Shown here in pieces: positions 14,251-21,076 of a stretch of 22,596 nt of DNA. How positions within the stretch are numbered: position 1 is the first letter of the stretch; every line of letters begins with the position of its first letter. The position numbers were made by a program, and so were the translations under genes. The DNA comes from an uncultured Clostridia bacterium. GTDB taxonomy: Bacteria; Bacillota; Clostridia; Oscillospirales; Ruminococcaceae. Under the pieces are notes generated by a model. It saw only the letters and a list, made by a program, of their open reading frames with translations, made no database searches and was not told the DNA's origin. The stretch is taken from positions 1 through 22,596 of the forward strand of contig CALXKG010000191.1 in NCBI GenBank assembly GCA_944388825.1, written 5' to 3'.

Positions 14251-14926
14251 TGGCTTTCAGCCTCCTTTCAAAGACCGAGATGCATTTGGAGAGGATAAAG
14301 GTCAGCAGGAAGTAGATGACGCCCACTACGATCAGCGGTTCGATCGGCATATACAGCGCGCCGGAGATCGTCTTGTACTGGGTCATCAGCTCGCCGGCGA
14401 AGAAGGTGGACGCAAGCGACGTTTCCTTGATGATCGAGACAAACTCGTTGCAGAGCGCCGGCAGGATGTTTTTGACCGCCTGGGGCAGCACGACCCGCAG
14501 CATCGTCTGGTGGCCGTTTAAGCCCAGCGACCGGGCCGCTTCGGTCTGTCCCTTGTCGACCGCATCGATGCCGGCGCGGATGATCTCGGCGACATAGGCG
14601 GTGGAGTTGACGATGCAGGCGACCGTGATGCTGGTAAAGTCGTCCAGCTCGATCGGCAGGATCATCGGCAGCAGGAAGTAGAAGAAATAGAGCTGCAACA
14701 GCATCGGCGTGCCGCGGATAACTTCGACATAGATGGTCGCCAGCAGCCGCAGCGGGTAAAAGACCCCGATATGGATCCGGCTGCGCCGCATGATCGCCAG
14801 AAGCGCGCCGAAAATGGTGCCGAAGAATACGGTGATCGCGCTCAGCAGCAGCGTGTAGCCGGTGCCGACCAGGAACAGGTTGCCGTACCTTTGCAGCATG
14901 AATATAATGTTGTCCAAAAACAGCAA
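14240..14926 (-). CDS. Polar amino-acid ABC transporter, permease (TTG start)
   Basis: A 228-residue inner-membrane permease of the HisM/GlnP family. Hydrophobic spans include NLFLVGTGYTLLLSAITVFFGTIFGALLAI, a Pro-rich region EVIRGTPMLLQLYFFYFLLP and PLIVVGVIYFLLTFILS. The EAA loop contacting the ATPase is EIIRAGIDAVDKGQTEAARSLGLNGHQT, an almost canonical match. The likely start is a TTG at 14926, about 10 bases after a GGGGG/AAGGGGG site; an ATG nine codons downstream lacks its own site. It lies 62 bp after the binding-protein gene, with an 8-bp GC hairpin in the gap, and overlaps the ATPase gene by 11 bp. A single permease gene implies a homodimer. Confidence 0.94.
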   Translation of the reverse strand: MLFLDNIIFMLQRYGNLFLVGTGYTLLLSAITVFFGTIFGALLAIMRRSRIHIGVFYPLRLLATIYVEVIRGTPMLLQLYFFYFLLPMILPIELDDFTSITVACIVNSTAYVAEIIRAGIDAVDKGQTEAARSLGLNGHQTMLRVVLPQAVKNILPALCNEFVSIIKETSLASTFFAGELMTQYKTISGALYMPIEPLIVVGVIYFLLTFILSKCISVFERRLKASER

Positions 14927-14956
14927 GATGCGTTTCCCCCTTAAAACGTCACAAGA

Positions 14957-14976
14957 CGCCGCCCGGACGGGCGGCG
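14957..14976 (-). other. Intercistronic hairpin between binding protein and permease
   Basis: CGCCGCCC (14957-14964) and GGGCGGCG (14969-14976) form a perfect 8-bp stem with a GTCC loop on the minus strand. No T run follows directly. Such hairpins after binding-protein genes often stabilise the upstream mRNA or cause partial termination, so more binding protein than permease is made. Confidence 0.6.
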
Positions 14977-14988
14977 CAGCCTGTGGGA

Positions 14989-15921
14989 TTATTCGTTGAC
15001 TTCAAGGCCCAGCGACTTGGCCAGTTCGGTGGCTTCCGCTCTCCACTCGTCGTAGAGGCCCTGTTCCTGGACTTCGGCGATCGCCTTGTTGATCTCGGCC
15101 ATCAGCGCGGTCTCGCCCTTGGTGCAGAGGACGACGTTGCCCTGGCTGGTGTAGTCAAACTCCCATTCGGCGATGCCGAGGGAGGGGTAGTTCTCGACAT
15201 ACATTCTCGCGGTATCGCCCGAGCAGGCCATCGCGTCGACCTTGCCGGTGTCGACCATCAGGATGCCGTCGCCGAGGGAGCCGATGATCTGGATCTCCGA
15301 ATCGGGCAGCTGTTCGGTGGTCAGGTTGTACTGGAGCGAGCCGTTCTGGCATGCGATCGTCTTGCCGGCAAACGCCTCAGCCGAGTTATAGGTGGAGACC
15401 TCTTCGGCCGGGACGATCAGAAGCTGCCCGTCGTCAGAAGAGGAGTTGTAGGGTTCGGACAGCTCCATCCCCCGCTTGCGCTCTTCGGTGGGGGCGCAGC
15501 CGGAGATCATCATGTCCGCCTTGCCGGTGGAGATGGCCGCCTGGCAGGCCTGGAAATCCATCGCCTGGATCTCCAGCTCGACGCCCAGGTATTCGGCGAT
15601 GTATTTGCCCAGCTCGATGTCGGAGCCGGCGTAGACCGTCTCGCCGGAGGAGATGTCCTCAAATTCCAGCGGGGCAAAGTCGGGGGAAGTGACCATCGTA
15701 ATGACGCCGGCCTCTAAAATCTCGTCCAGCTTTTCGCCGGAAAGCGCGGTCTCTTCCGAAGCAGCGTCTTCCGACGCGCCCTCTTCCGTCGAAGCGGAAG
15801 CGGAGGTCCCGGAAGAAGAACCGGTGGAAGCGGTGGAAGAGGCGTCCGACCCGCCCGAACAGGAGGCGAGGACGGTGACGGCCATCAGGCCGGAAAGCAT
15901 CGCGGTGAGGATCTTTTTCAT
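14989..15921 (-). CDS. Polar amino-acid ABC transporter, substrate-binding lipoprotein
   Basis: A 310-residue exported lipoprotein that captures an amino acid for the adjoining transporter. The signal peptide MKKILTAMLSGLMAVTVLASC has a good LASC lipobox with lipidated Cys21. A Ser/Thr/Glu-rich spacer runs to about residue 60. The SBP_bac_3 domain follows: VITMVTSPDFAPLEFED, GSDIELGKYIAEYLGVELEI, FQACQAAISTGKADMMISG and TEERKRGMELSEPY, then GKTIACQNGSLQYNL and GLYDEWRAEA near the end. The ATG at 15921 follows AAAGGA by 9 bases. It is the first gene of the unit. Divergent to it lies an AraC-type regulator, a likely but unproven controller. Confidence 0.95.
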   Translation of the reverse strand: MKKILTAMLSGLMAVTVLASCSGGSDASSTASTGSSSGTSASASTEEGASEDAASEETALSGEKLDEILEAGVITMVTSPDFAPLEFEDISSGETVYAGSDIELGKYIAEYLGVELEIQAMDFQACQAAISTGKADMMISGCAPTEERKRGMELSEPYNSSSDDGQLLIVPAEEVSTYNSAEAFAGKTIACQNGSLQYNLTTEQLPDSEIQIIGSLGDGILMVDTGKVDAMACSGDTARMYVENYPSLGIAEWEFDYTSQGNVVLCTKGETALMAEINKAIAEVQEQGLYDEWRAEATELAKSLGLEVNE

Positions 15922-16028
15922 ATCGTTTTTTCCTTTCTGAAATAAGCTGGCCCTGGAAGGGGGGGCGCCCCCTGCGGCCGCGTGATCGCTTTATGTAGCC
16001 CTTTTGAATATTATGCAGTGTATGCAGC

Positions 16029-16078
16029 GGATATTCCAAGGGATGGTTATAATTATACCGTATTTTCGGAATATTTCC
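16029..16078 (-). promoter_or_regulatory. Probable promoter and operator region of the ABC transporter unit
   Basis: TATAAT is present on the minus strand (16057-16052), with a 4/6 -35 (TGGAAA) 16 bases upstream. Two similar palindrome-like motifs flank it: GGATATTCC (16029-16037) and GGAATATTTCC (16068-16078), the latter overlapping the -35. They may be regulator sites. The predicted leader to 15921 is about 125 nt and ends in a GC-rich stretch with a short GGGCGCCCC palindrome. Confidence 0.5.
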
Positions 16079-16139
16079 ATCCGCATTGTGCATAAACTTC
16101 GGGTTTGTATTTTGTGACAATCTGTCGAAAATTGATTTT

Positions 16140-16160
16140 TATACAGTATGTTCCTGTATA
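16140..16160. promoter_or_regulatory. 21-bp dyad in the divergent AraC/ABC intergenic region
   Basis: TATACAG (16140-16146) and CTGTATA (16154-16160) form a perfect inverted repeat with a 7-base centre, about 45 bases upstream of the AraC-gene -35. It has the form of a dimeric regulator site; the binding protein is unknown. Confidence 0.45.
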
Positions 16161-16205
16161 TGCGGCATAAGCCGTGCGGAAGGCGGAAAAAAACGCGCCG
16201 GACGC

Positions 16206-16234
16206 TTGACTTGCGGGCGGTTATTCTTTAAAAT
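16206..16234 (+). promoter_or_regulatory. Promoter of the AraC-family gene
   Basis: TTGACT (16206-16211), a 17-base spacer and TAAAAT (16229-16234) make a strong sigma-A promoter. The predicted start near 16241 leaves about 50 nt before the ATG at 16292. Confidence 0.8.
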
Positions 16235-16291
16235 AGATATATTGAGTATGGCCGGGTATCCGGCGGAAAAGACAGAAAGGAAGCGCGCGTT

Positions 16292-17140
16292 ATGCTGTAC
16301 CCAGACCCATCCGCCCCGGACGGCCCTCTTGCCGGGCGGCCGTATCTCTATCTGCGGCAGAAAAAGGATTTCCCGGTCGCCCGCCGGCAGATCCGCTGGC
16401 ATATCTGCCCCGAGATCGTCCGGCCCGCGTCCGGCCGGCTGACCGCCCGGGTGGACTGCCAGCCCTTCCCGATGGAGGCGGGGGACCTTCTGTACATCCC
16501 CGCCGGTACCCTGTACGCCTATGAGGCGGAGGAGGCGGAGCTGGACCGGCTGATCCTCTCGCCCGCCGCGCTCGCCCCGCCGGTGCGGCGGGAGGTGGGG
16601 CGGTTCCCCTTCTTCTGCATCCGGGGCGGGAGCGGGGAAGCGGCGGAGCTGCTTTCCGGCCTGCTGGACGAGCTTGCGCTGCTGGACCATCCGGCGGAAC
16701 CGGCCGTTTCCCGGGTGCGGCAGGCGCTTGTCCTGGCCGCCGCCGGCAGCGGGACGCTGGTGGAGCCGCTGCGGGGCCCCTTTTCCGCCCGGCGGATCGC
16801 CCACCTGCGGGAGGCGCTGGAAGTGATCGACGAGCGGATCGGACAGCCGGTCCGGCTGCCGGAACTGGCGCAGGCGGTCGGGCTGTCGGAAAAATACTTC
16901 TGCCGGTTTTTCCTTGAAATGACCGGCCAGACGCCGGTCGCCTATATCAACCGGCTGAAGGCCGAGCGGGCCTGCGACCTGCTGATCGCCGAGGAGCTGC
17001 CGGTCAGTGAAGCGGCGGCCCGGCTGGGCTTCCACGACGTCAACTATTTTATCAAGCTGTTCAAGCGGTTTACCGGCCTGACCCCCAGGCGGTTTGCCGG
17101 GCGGTACTACCGGTGCGCCAGTTACCCGTTGGAATATTGA
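16292..17140 (+). CDS. AraC-family transcriptional regulator
   Basis: A 282-residue regulator. The N-terminal half looks like a cupin-type sensor (ICPEIVRPASGRLTARVDCQPFPMEAGDLLYIPAGTLYAYEAEE), where GDLLYIPAGTLY is the usual cupin turn. The C-terminal 100 residues hold the double helix-turn-helix: LPELAQAVGLSEKYFCRFFLEMTGQTPVAYINRLKAERACDLL, then VSEAAARLGFHDVNYFIKLFKRFTGLTPRRF, the standard AraC signature. The ATG at 16292 follows GAAAGGAAG. It is divergent from the amino-acid ABC transporter, with 370 bp between them containing both promoters and two dyads. Control of that transporter, and perhaps of the M20 hydrolase, is inferred from position. AraC proteins with cupin domains often respond to sugars, so the target may be elsewhere. 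Confidence 0.93.
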   Translation: MLYPDPSAPDGPLAGRPYLYLRQKKDFPVARRQIRWHICPEIVRPASGRLTARVDCQPFPMEAGDLLYIPAGTLYAYEAEEAELDRLILSPAALAPPVRREVGRFPFFCIRGGSGEAAELLSGLLDELALLDHPAEPAVSRVRQALVLAAAGSGTLVEPLRGPFSARRIAHLREALEVIDERIGQPVRLPELAQAVGLSEKYFCRFFLEMTGQTPVAYINRLKAERACDLLIAEELPVSEAAARLGFHDVNYFIKLFKRFTGLTPRRFAGRYYRCASYPLEY

Positions 17141-17154
17141 GTTTTTATTATAAC

Positions 17155-17389
17155 AACTTAATGGATACGCACTCACTTCAAAGGCTCCCTCTCCGAGGGA
17201 GCTGTCATCGAAGATGACTGAAGGAGTGGGGCTGGACAGCAAAGCTGTCTAGCCCTATAACCGAAATTTCTTAAAGGAAAAACAGCTTTCGCTTGTTTTT
17301 CCCACTCCTTCCGGCGCATCCGCGCCACCTCCCTCAGGGAGGGAGGCCGGGGTTCGTGCCTTCCGAAAAGTTGTATTGTTAGTATAACA
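17155..17389 (+). repeat. Structured intergenic repeat, copy B
   Basis: This is the second copy of the element at 9736-9972, in the same orientation and again between convergent genes (AraC regulator and NUDIX hydrolase). Its hairpins are regular: GGCTCCCTC/GAGGGAGC, GTCATC/GATGAC (17204-17218), GGGCT.GACAGC/GCTGTC.AGCCC (17229-17255), GGAAAAACA/TTGTTTTTCC, GGCGC/GCGCC and CCTCCCTC/GGGAGG. A perfect 11-bp outer helix joins GAAGGAGTGGG (17220-17230) and CCCACTCCTTC (17301-17311). It has no inverted partial copy at its end. Confidence 0.85.
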
Positions 17390-17403
17390 TTGAACAGAAA
17401 TAT

Positions 17404-17442
17404 TCCCGGAAGGCCGCCTGTAAACCGTGCGCCCTTCCGGGA
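17404..17442. terminator. Terminator downstream of the NUDIX gene
   Basis: TCCCGGAAGG (17404-17413) pairs with CCTTCCGGGA (17433-17442). A T-rich tail follows on each side (AATATTT on the minus strand, TTTTCCTTT on the plus). It ends the metK-NUDIX unit. Confidence 0.8.
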
Positions 17443-17457
17443 TTTTCCTTTGCTCTT

Positions 17458-17937
17458 TTAAACAGGCAGCGGGAACTCTTCCCCATCCACCGCCGCCCGC
17501 AGCAGCCGGTCGCCCGCGTAGACCAGCTTCAGCGAGAAAAAGGGGCGTCCTTCGGCCAGCAGCCGGAAGAAGACTTTATCTCCTTCCCACATCGGCAGCG
17601 AAAGGGCCTCTTCCTTCCCGACCCACCGCAGCTCCCCCTCCGGGCAGCCGGGGAGCGGGGCCCCGGAAAAATCCCGGCAGGTGAACAGGAACATATACTC
17701 GGTGGGATAGCGGTCGTTGACAAAGGTGACGATCCCCCGCAGGCGCGGCTTTTCCATCCGGTAGCCGGTCTCTTCCCGGACCTCCCGGCAGGCGCAGTCC
17801 TCAGGGGATTCCCCTTCTTCGAACTTGCCGCCCACCCCGATCCACTTGCCCCTGTTGGGGTCGTCCGCCTTTTTGACCCGGTGGAGCAGCAGCAGCTTCC
17901 CGTCCCGTTCGAGGTAGACCAGGCTGGAGAGCTGCAT
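17458..17937 (-). CDS. NUDIX hydrolase (MutT/8-oxo-dGTPase-like)
   Basis: A 159-residue NUDIX pyrophosphohydrolase. The complete Nudix box is GKFEEGESPEDCACREVREETGY (about residues 37-59), with the REVREETG metal-binding core. Upstream KWIGVGG is typical of the MutT/YtkD-like branch annotated as 8-oxo-dGTP diphosphatase. The frame runs on to 18216 inside metK, but the ATG at 17937 sits exactly where metK stops: the TGA and ATG share one base. This implies translational coupling to metK, because no strong Shine-Dalgarno is visible before it. The two form one SAM-controlled unit. Substrate specificity is not determined by sequence; a nucleotide-housecleaning role is the usual guess. Confidence 0.9.
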   Translation of the reverse strand: MQLSSLVYLERDGKLLLLHRVKKADDPNRGKWIGVGGKFEEGESPEDCACREVREETGYRMEKPRLRGIVTFVNDRYPTEYMFLFTCRDFSGAPLPGCPEGELRWVGKEEALSLPMWEGDKVFFRLLAEGRPFFSLKLVYAGDRLLRAAVDGEEFPLPV

Positions 17938-19118
17938 CAGCGCACCCCGGCGGCGGCGCGGAGGGCGTCCGCCATGTCGGTCTTTTCCCAGGAGACGCCG
18001 AGGTCTTCCCGGCCCATATGCCCGTAGGAGGCGAGGGAGCGGTAGATGGGCTTTCGGAGGTCCAGCCGGTTGATGATCGCGGTCGGGCGGAGGTCGAAGA
18101 CCTTTTCCACCGCTTCGCCGATCTTTTCGTCCGGCAGGATGCCGGTGCCGAAGGTGTCGATCATGATGGAGACCGGTCGGGCGACGCCGATGGCGTAGGC
18201 CAGTTCGATCTCGCATTTTTTCGCCAGCCCCGCCGCGACGACGTTCTTCGCGACCCAGCGGGCGGCGTAGGCGGCCGAACGGTCGACCTTGGTCGGGTCC
18301 TTGCCGGAGAAGGCCCCGCCGCCGTGGCGGGCGTAGCCGCCGTAGGTGTCGACGATGATCTTCCGCCCGGTGAGGCCGGAGTCACCGGCGGGGCCGCCGA
18401 CGACGAACCGGCCGGTGGGGTTGACAAAGTACCGGGTATCCGCGTCCAGCAGCTTTTCCGGCACGACCGGACGGACGACCTCCCGGATGACGTCTTCCCG
18501 GATCTGTTCGAGGGGGATGTCGTCGGCGTGCTGGGTCGAGACGACGACCGTATCCACCCGGACCGGGACCCCGTCTTCATACTCGACCGTGACCTGGGTC
18601 TTGCCGTCGGGGCGGAGGTAGGGGAGGACGCCGTTTTTGCGGACGGCGGTCAGCCGGCGGGCGAGGGCGTGGGCCAGCGAGATGGGCAGTGGCATCAGCT
18701 CGGGGGTCTCGTCGCAGGCGTAGCCGAACATCATCCCCTGGTCGCCTGCGCCGTTTTCAAGGGCTTCCGTCCCCTCTTTTGCTTCGAGGGACCGGTCGAC
18801 CCCGAGGGCGATATCGGCCGACTGCTCGTCGATCGAGGTGAGGATCGCGCAGGTCTGGCCGTCAAAGCCGTATTTGGCCCGGTCGTAGCCGATGTCGAGG
18901 ATGACCTGGCGGGCGATCTTCGGGATATCGACATAGCAGCTGGTGGTGATCTCGCCCATGACCATCACCAGGCCGGTGGTGCAGCAGGTCTCGCAGGCGA
19001 CCCGGCCGTCCGGATCCTGGGCCAGGATCGCGTCGAGGACGGCGTCGGAGATCTGGTCGCAGATCTTGTCGGGGTGCCCTTCGGTCACCGATTCGGAAGA
19101 GAAAAAGGTTCTTGCCAT
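17937..19118 (-). CDS. metK: S-adenosylmethionine synthetase
   Basis: MetK makes SAM from methionine and ATP in the cytoplasm. The 393-residue protein has EGHPDKICDQISDAVLD (residues 13-29) with the catalytic His, signature 1 GAGDQGMMFGY (123-133) and ADIALGVDRS. Signature 2 is GGGAFSGKDPTKVDRSAAY (266-284), and the C-terminus carries DLRPTAIINRLDL. The open frame extends to 19484 through the leader, but GGAGG 7 bases before the ATG at 19118 and the family N-terminus MARTFFSSESVTEGHPD fix the start. The transcript carries a SAM-I riboswitch and terminator, so expression falls when SAM is plentiful. The stop codon overlaps the NUDIX start. Large plus-strand frames here (e.g. 18018-19517) are antisense shadows. 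Confidence 0.98.
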   Translation of the reverse strand: MARTFFSSESVTEGHPDKICDQISDAVLDAILAQDPDGRVACETCCTTGLVMVMGEITTSCYVDIPKIARQVILDIGYDRAKYGFDGQTCAILTSIDEQSADIALGVDRSLEAKEGTEALENGAGDQGMMFGYACDETPELMPLPISLAHALARRLTAVRKNGVLPYLRPDGKTQVTVEYEDGVPVRVDTVVVSTQHADDIPLEQIREDVIREVVRPVVPEKLLDADTRYFVNPTGRFVVGGPAGDSGLTGRKIIVDTYGGYARHGGGAFSGKDPTKVDRSAAYAARWVAKNVVAAGLAKKCEIELAYAIGVARPVSIMIDTFGTGILPDEKIGEAVEKVFDLRPTAIINRLDLRKPIYRSLASYGHMGREDLGVSWEKTDMADALRAAAGVR

Positions 19119-19183
19119 CGTTGTACCTCCTTGTACAGACAGAAAAGGTCGTTGGGTGCATGGGCCGGGAGGCGGGCAAACAG

Positions 19184-19211
19184 AAAAGCGCCCGCGGCGG
19201 ACGCGGGCGCT
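19184..19211 (-). terminator. Riboswitch-controlled terminator before metK
   Basis: On the minus strand AGCGCCCGCG (19211-19202) pairs with CGCGGGCGCT (19196-19187), followed by TTTT. It lies between the SAM-I aptamer and metK and is the expression platform's terminator. Confidence 0.9.
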
Positions 19212-19227
19212 GAATGGGACCATTCGT

Positions 19228-19340
19228 ATACCCTCATCTTTCGATCGCGTCCGCGTCGTAGGATTTGGCACCGTTTCCGGAAAACCGGAGGGTTGCCGTG
19301 GCTTCACAGGTCCTGTACCTCCACCACTCTTGATAAGGTG
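19228..19340 (-). ncRNA. SAM-I riboswitch (S-box) controlling metK
   Basis: The minus strand carries the S-box signatures in order: CTTATCAAGAG at the 5' end, GGTGGAGGTACAGGACC, TGAAGCC.CGGCAACC, GGTGCCAAATCC and AAGATGAG. The P1 helix CTTATC/GATGAG closes the aptamer. It begins just after the transcription start and precedes an intrinsic terminator. Expected logic is SAM bound, terminator formed, metK off. The P4 strand GCGGACGCG (19254-19246) is perfectly complementary to CGCGTCCGC in the terminator (19205-19197), a likely antiterminator. Confidence 0.97.
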
Positions 19341-19353
19341 ATTATCGTAGACC

Positions 19354-19382
19354 ATTATAGCCGCGGGAAGCGGATTTGTCAA
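19354..19382 (-). promoter_or_regulatory. Consensus promoter of metK
   Basis: On the minus strand TTGACA (19382-19377) and TATAAT (19359-19354) are 17 bases apart, a perfect match. The predicted start near 19347 lies just before the SAM-I aptamer. The 142 bp between this and the divergent TVP38 promoter hold no gene. Confidence 0.93.
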
Positions 19383-19524
19383 TATCCGGCGGCGAATTTT
19401 GTCGGGAAAGACACATTCGCGGCGGAAAGGCGCCTCTTTCCGGTCGATTTTTCGCCCTTTCGTACCGGCGGATATCTTTTGCAAAAAATTTACGCCGTAT
19501 CAAAACATTTGTTTTAAATTCCTC

Positions 19525-19553
19525 TTGACAATTCATCCCCAATCTATTACAAT
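19525..19553 (+). promoter_or_regulatory. Promoter of the TVP38-trkA-trkA-lexA unit
   Basis: TTGACA (19525-19530), a 17-base spacer and TACAAT (19548-19553) are a near-perfect sigma-A promoter. The predicted start near 19560 rules out the ATG at 19559 as a translation start and fits the ATG at 19619. Confidence 0.88.
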
Positions 19554-19618
19554 AGGAAATGAAAATGGGGGAAGGTTGTCCGGCAGATCCGGCAGGCCTG
19601 TTGATGGAGAAAGGTCAA

Positions 19619-20413
19619 ATGGCAAAAGATCCGAAAAACACAGCTGAACATTTTCATGTACGGGGCCTCCGGCCGCCCCACGAGGCCGCCCGCATCAAAA
19701 AGGCGCTGCGCACGGCGGCGGCGGTGATCCTGGTGCTGCTGGCGGCGGTGGCCGTCTGGTTTCTGGCCCGCAACCTGACCGACCTGGTCGCGATTTTCAC
19801 GTCGGACGACCCGGCGGCCGCGATGGACGCGTTTCTGGACGGCAACCGGGCGCTCGGGGTCGCGGTGCTGTTCGGGGTGCAGGTGGTGCAGATCCTGCTC
19901 GCCTTTATACCCGGCGGCCCGATGCAGATGGTCGCGGGGGCGCTGTACGGCGGCTTTTTCGGCGGGCTGATCCTGCTGGCCGGGGCGGCGGCGGCCTCCC
20001 TGCTCATCTGGGAGCTGGTGACGCGGCTGGGGCAGGCGGCCATCGAGGCTTTCCACGACAAACAGTCGGCCGGCCGGCTGTTCCGCATCCGGGCCTTCCG
20101 GGAGGAAAAGAGCGCCGAGGCGCTGACCTGGGTGCTGTTCCTGATCCCCGGGGTGCCCAAGGACCTGCTCACCTATTTTGCGCCGCTGACGCCGATGAAG
20201 CGGGGGCGGTTTATCCTGATCTCCACCATCGCCCGGATCCCCGGCATCTTCCTGACCACCTTTGCCTCTTCCAGCCTGATGAACGGCAACTTCTGGGCGT
20301 CGGCGGCGCTGTATCTGTTGATGTTTGCCGGGGCGCTGGGCGGCGGGTGGTACTACCGCCGGCTGCACAGCGGCAAAAAGGGCGGTTCTCAAAAGCAAAA
20401 GGACGGGGAGTGA
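19619..20413 (+). CDS. TVP38/TMEM64-family (DedA-like) membrane protein
   Basis: A 264-residue integral membrane protein of the SNARE-associated/VTT superfamily, proposed to act in phospholipid or undecaprenyl-lipid flipping. A first TM segment (AAVILVLLAAVAVWFLARNL) is followed by a short soluble stretch. The VTT domain then has IPGGPMQMVAGALYGGFFGGLILLAGAAAASL, then FLIPGVPKDLLTYFAPLTPMKRGRFILISTIARIPG, the classic re-entrant loop with its Gly-Pro and Arg motifs. A last TM (ALYLLMFAGALGGGWYY) and a Lys-rich tail end the protein. The open frame reaches 19559, but the promoter and GGAGAAAGG before 19619 favour MAKDPKN as the start. It is the first gene of a closely spaced run with two trkA genes and lexA. 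Its substrate is unknown. Confidence 0.9.
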   Translation: MAKDPKNTAEHFHVRGLRPPHEAARIKKALRTAAAVILVLLAAVAVWFLARNLTDLVAIFTSDDPAAAMDAFLDGNRALGVAVLFGVQVVQILLAFIPGGPMQMVAGALYGGFFGGLILLAGAAAASLLIWELVTRLGQAAIEAFHDKQSAGRLFRIRAFREEKSAEALTWVLFLIPGVPKDLLTYFAPLTPMKRGRFILISTIARIPGIFLTTFASSSLMNGNFWASAALYLLMFAGALGGGWYYRRLHSGKKGGSQKQKDGE

Positions 20414-20440
20414 CCCGTCCGGGAAAGTATGAAAGGATGA

Positions 20441-21064
20441 ATGGTTTTGAATATTCTGATTGCGGGCTGCAGCAAGATCGGCGCATCCCTGGCCGGGCAG
20501 CTCTCGTCCGAGGGGCACGACGTTTCGGTCGTCGACCCCGTTGAAGGCTCCCAGAGCCTTCTGCCCGATGATTATGCCGGTTACTTTTCGACCGGCATCC
20601 TGATCGACGAGGACGTGCTGCGCAACGCCGGCATTGAATCCTGCGACGCGGTCGCGGCGGTCAGCGACAACGACAACGTCAACATCATGGTCGCCCAGAT
20701 CGCCGCCAGGACCTTCGGCATCAGCACCGTCATCACCTCCCTTTACGACCCGGCCAAAGAGCAGCGGTTCTGCTCCCTTCTGACCACCGTCTGCCCCACC
20801 AACATCGCGGTCGCCTCCCTCAAGGGCTATATCCTCCAGCGGGAGCGCCGGCAGATCACCATGGGCTCTTCCACGCTGGACGTCTTCCTGATGCCGGTGC
20901 CGCCCCATCTGGTCGGCCGCCGGGCGGTCGACATTGATTCTCCCCGGGGGGAGATGCTGCTGGGCGTCCTCCGCAGGGGGGAGAGCGGGCTGGAGTTCCC
21001 GAAGGACGACCTGCGCCCGCTGGAAGAAGAAGACAAACTCGCCATTGTGCGGATCATTGACTAA
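20441..21064 (+). CDS. TrkA-family potassium channel regulatory protein, first of two
   Basis: A 207-residue cytoplasmic RCK protein with an N-terminal nucleotide-binding Rossmann domain (TrkA_N) and a short TrkA_C domain. The dinucleotide loop is variant: NILIAGCSKIGASLA (residues 4-18), where canonical GxGxxG reads G-C-S-K-I-G. The next strand ends in VVDP, and VAAVSDNDNVNIMVAQIAARTFGI follows the family pattern. The ATG at 20441 follows GAAAGG closely. It sits 27 bp after the TVP38 gene and 12 bp before the second trkA. Such proteins gate a TrkH/KtrB K+ channel; none is in this window. The altered loop may mean different nucleotide preference from its neighbour. Confidence 0.88.
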   Translation: MVLNILIAGCSKIGASLAGQLSSEGHDVSVVDPVEGSQSLLPDDYAGYFSTGILIDEDVLRNAGIESCDAVAAVSDNDNVNIMVAQIAARTFGISTVITSLYDPAKEQRFCSLLTTVCPTNIAVASLKGYILQRERRQITMGSSTLDVFLMPVPPHLVGRRAVDIDSPRGEMLLGVLRRGESGLEFPKDDLRPLEEEDKLAIVRIID

Positions 21065-21076
21065 GGAGGACGCGGG

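Noticed and set aside
18018..19517. 499-residue open frame on the plus strand antisense to metK
   Set aside because: It lies opposite a certain metK gene plus its riboswitch, has low-complexity Gly/Asp/Val-rich sequence, no family motif and no suitable ribosome-binding site; it is a high-GC shadow.
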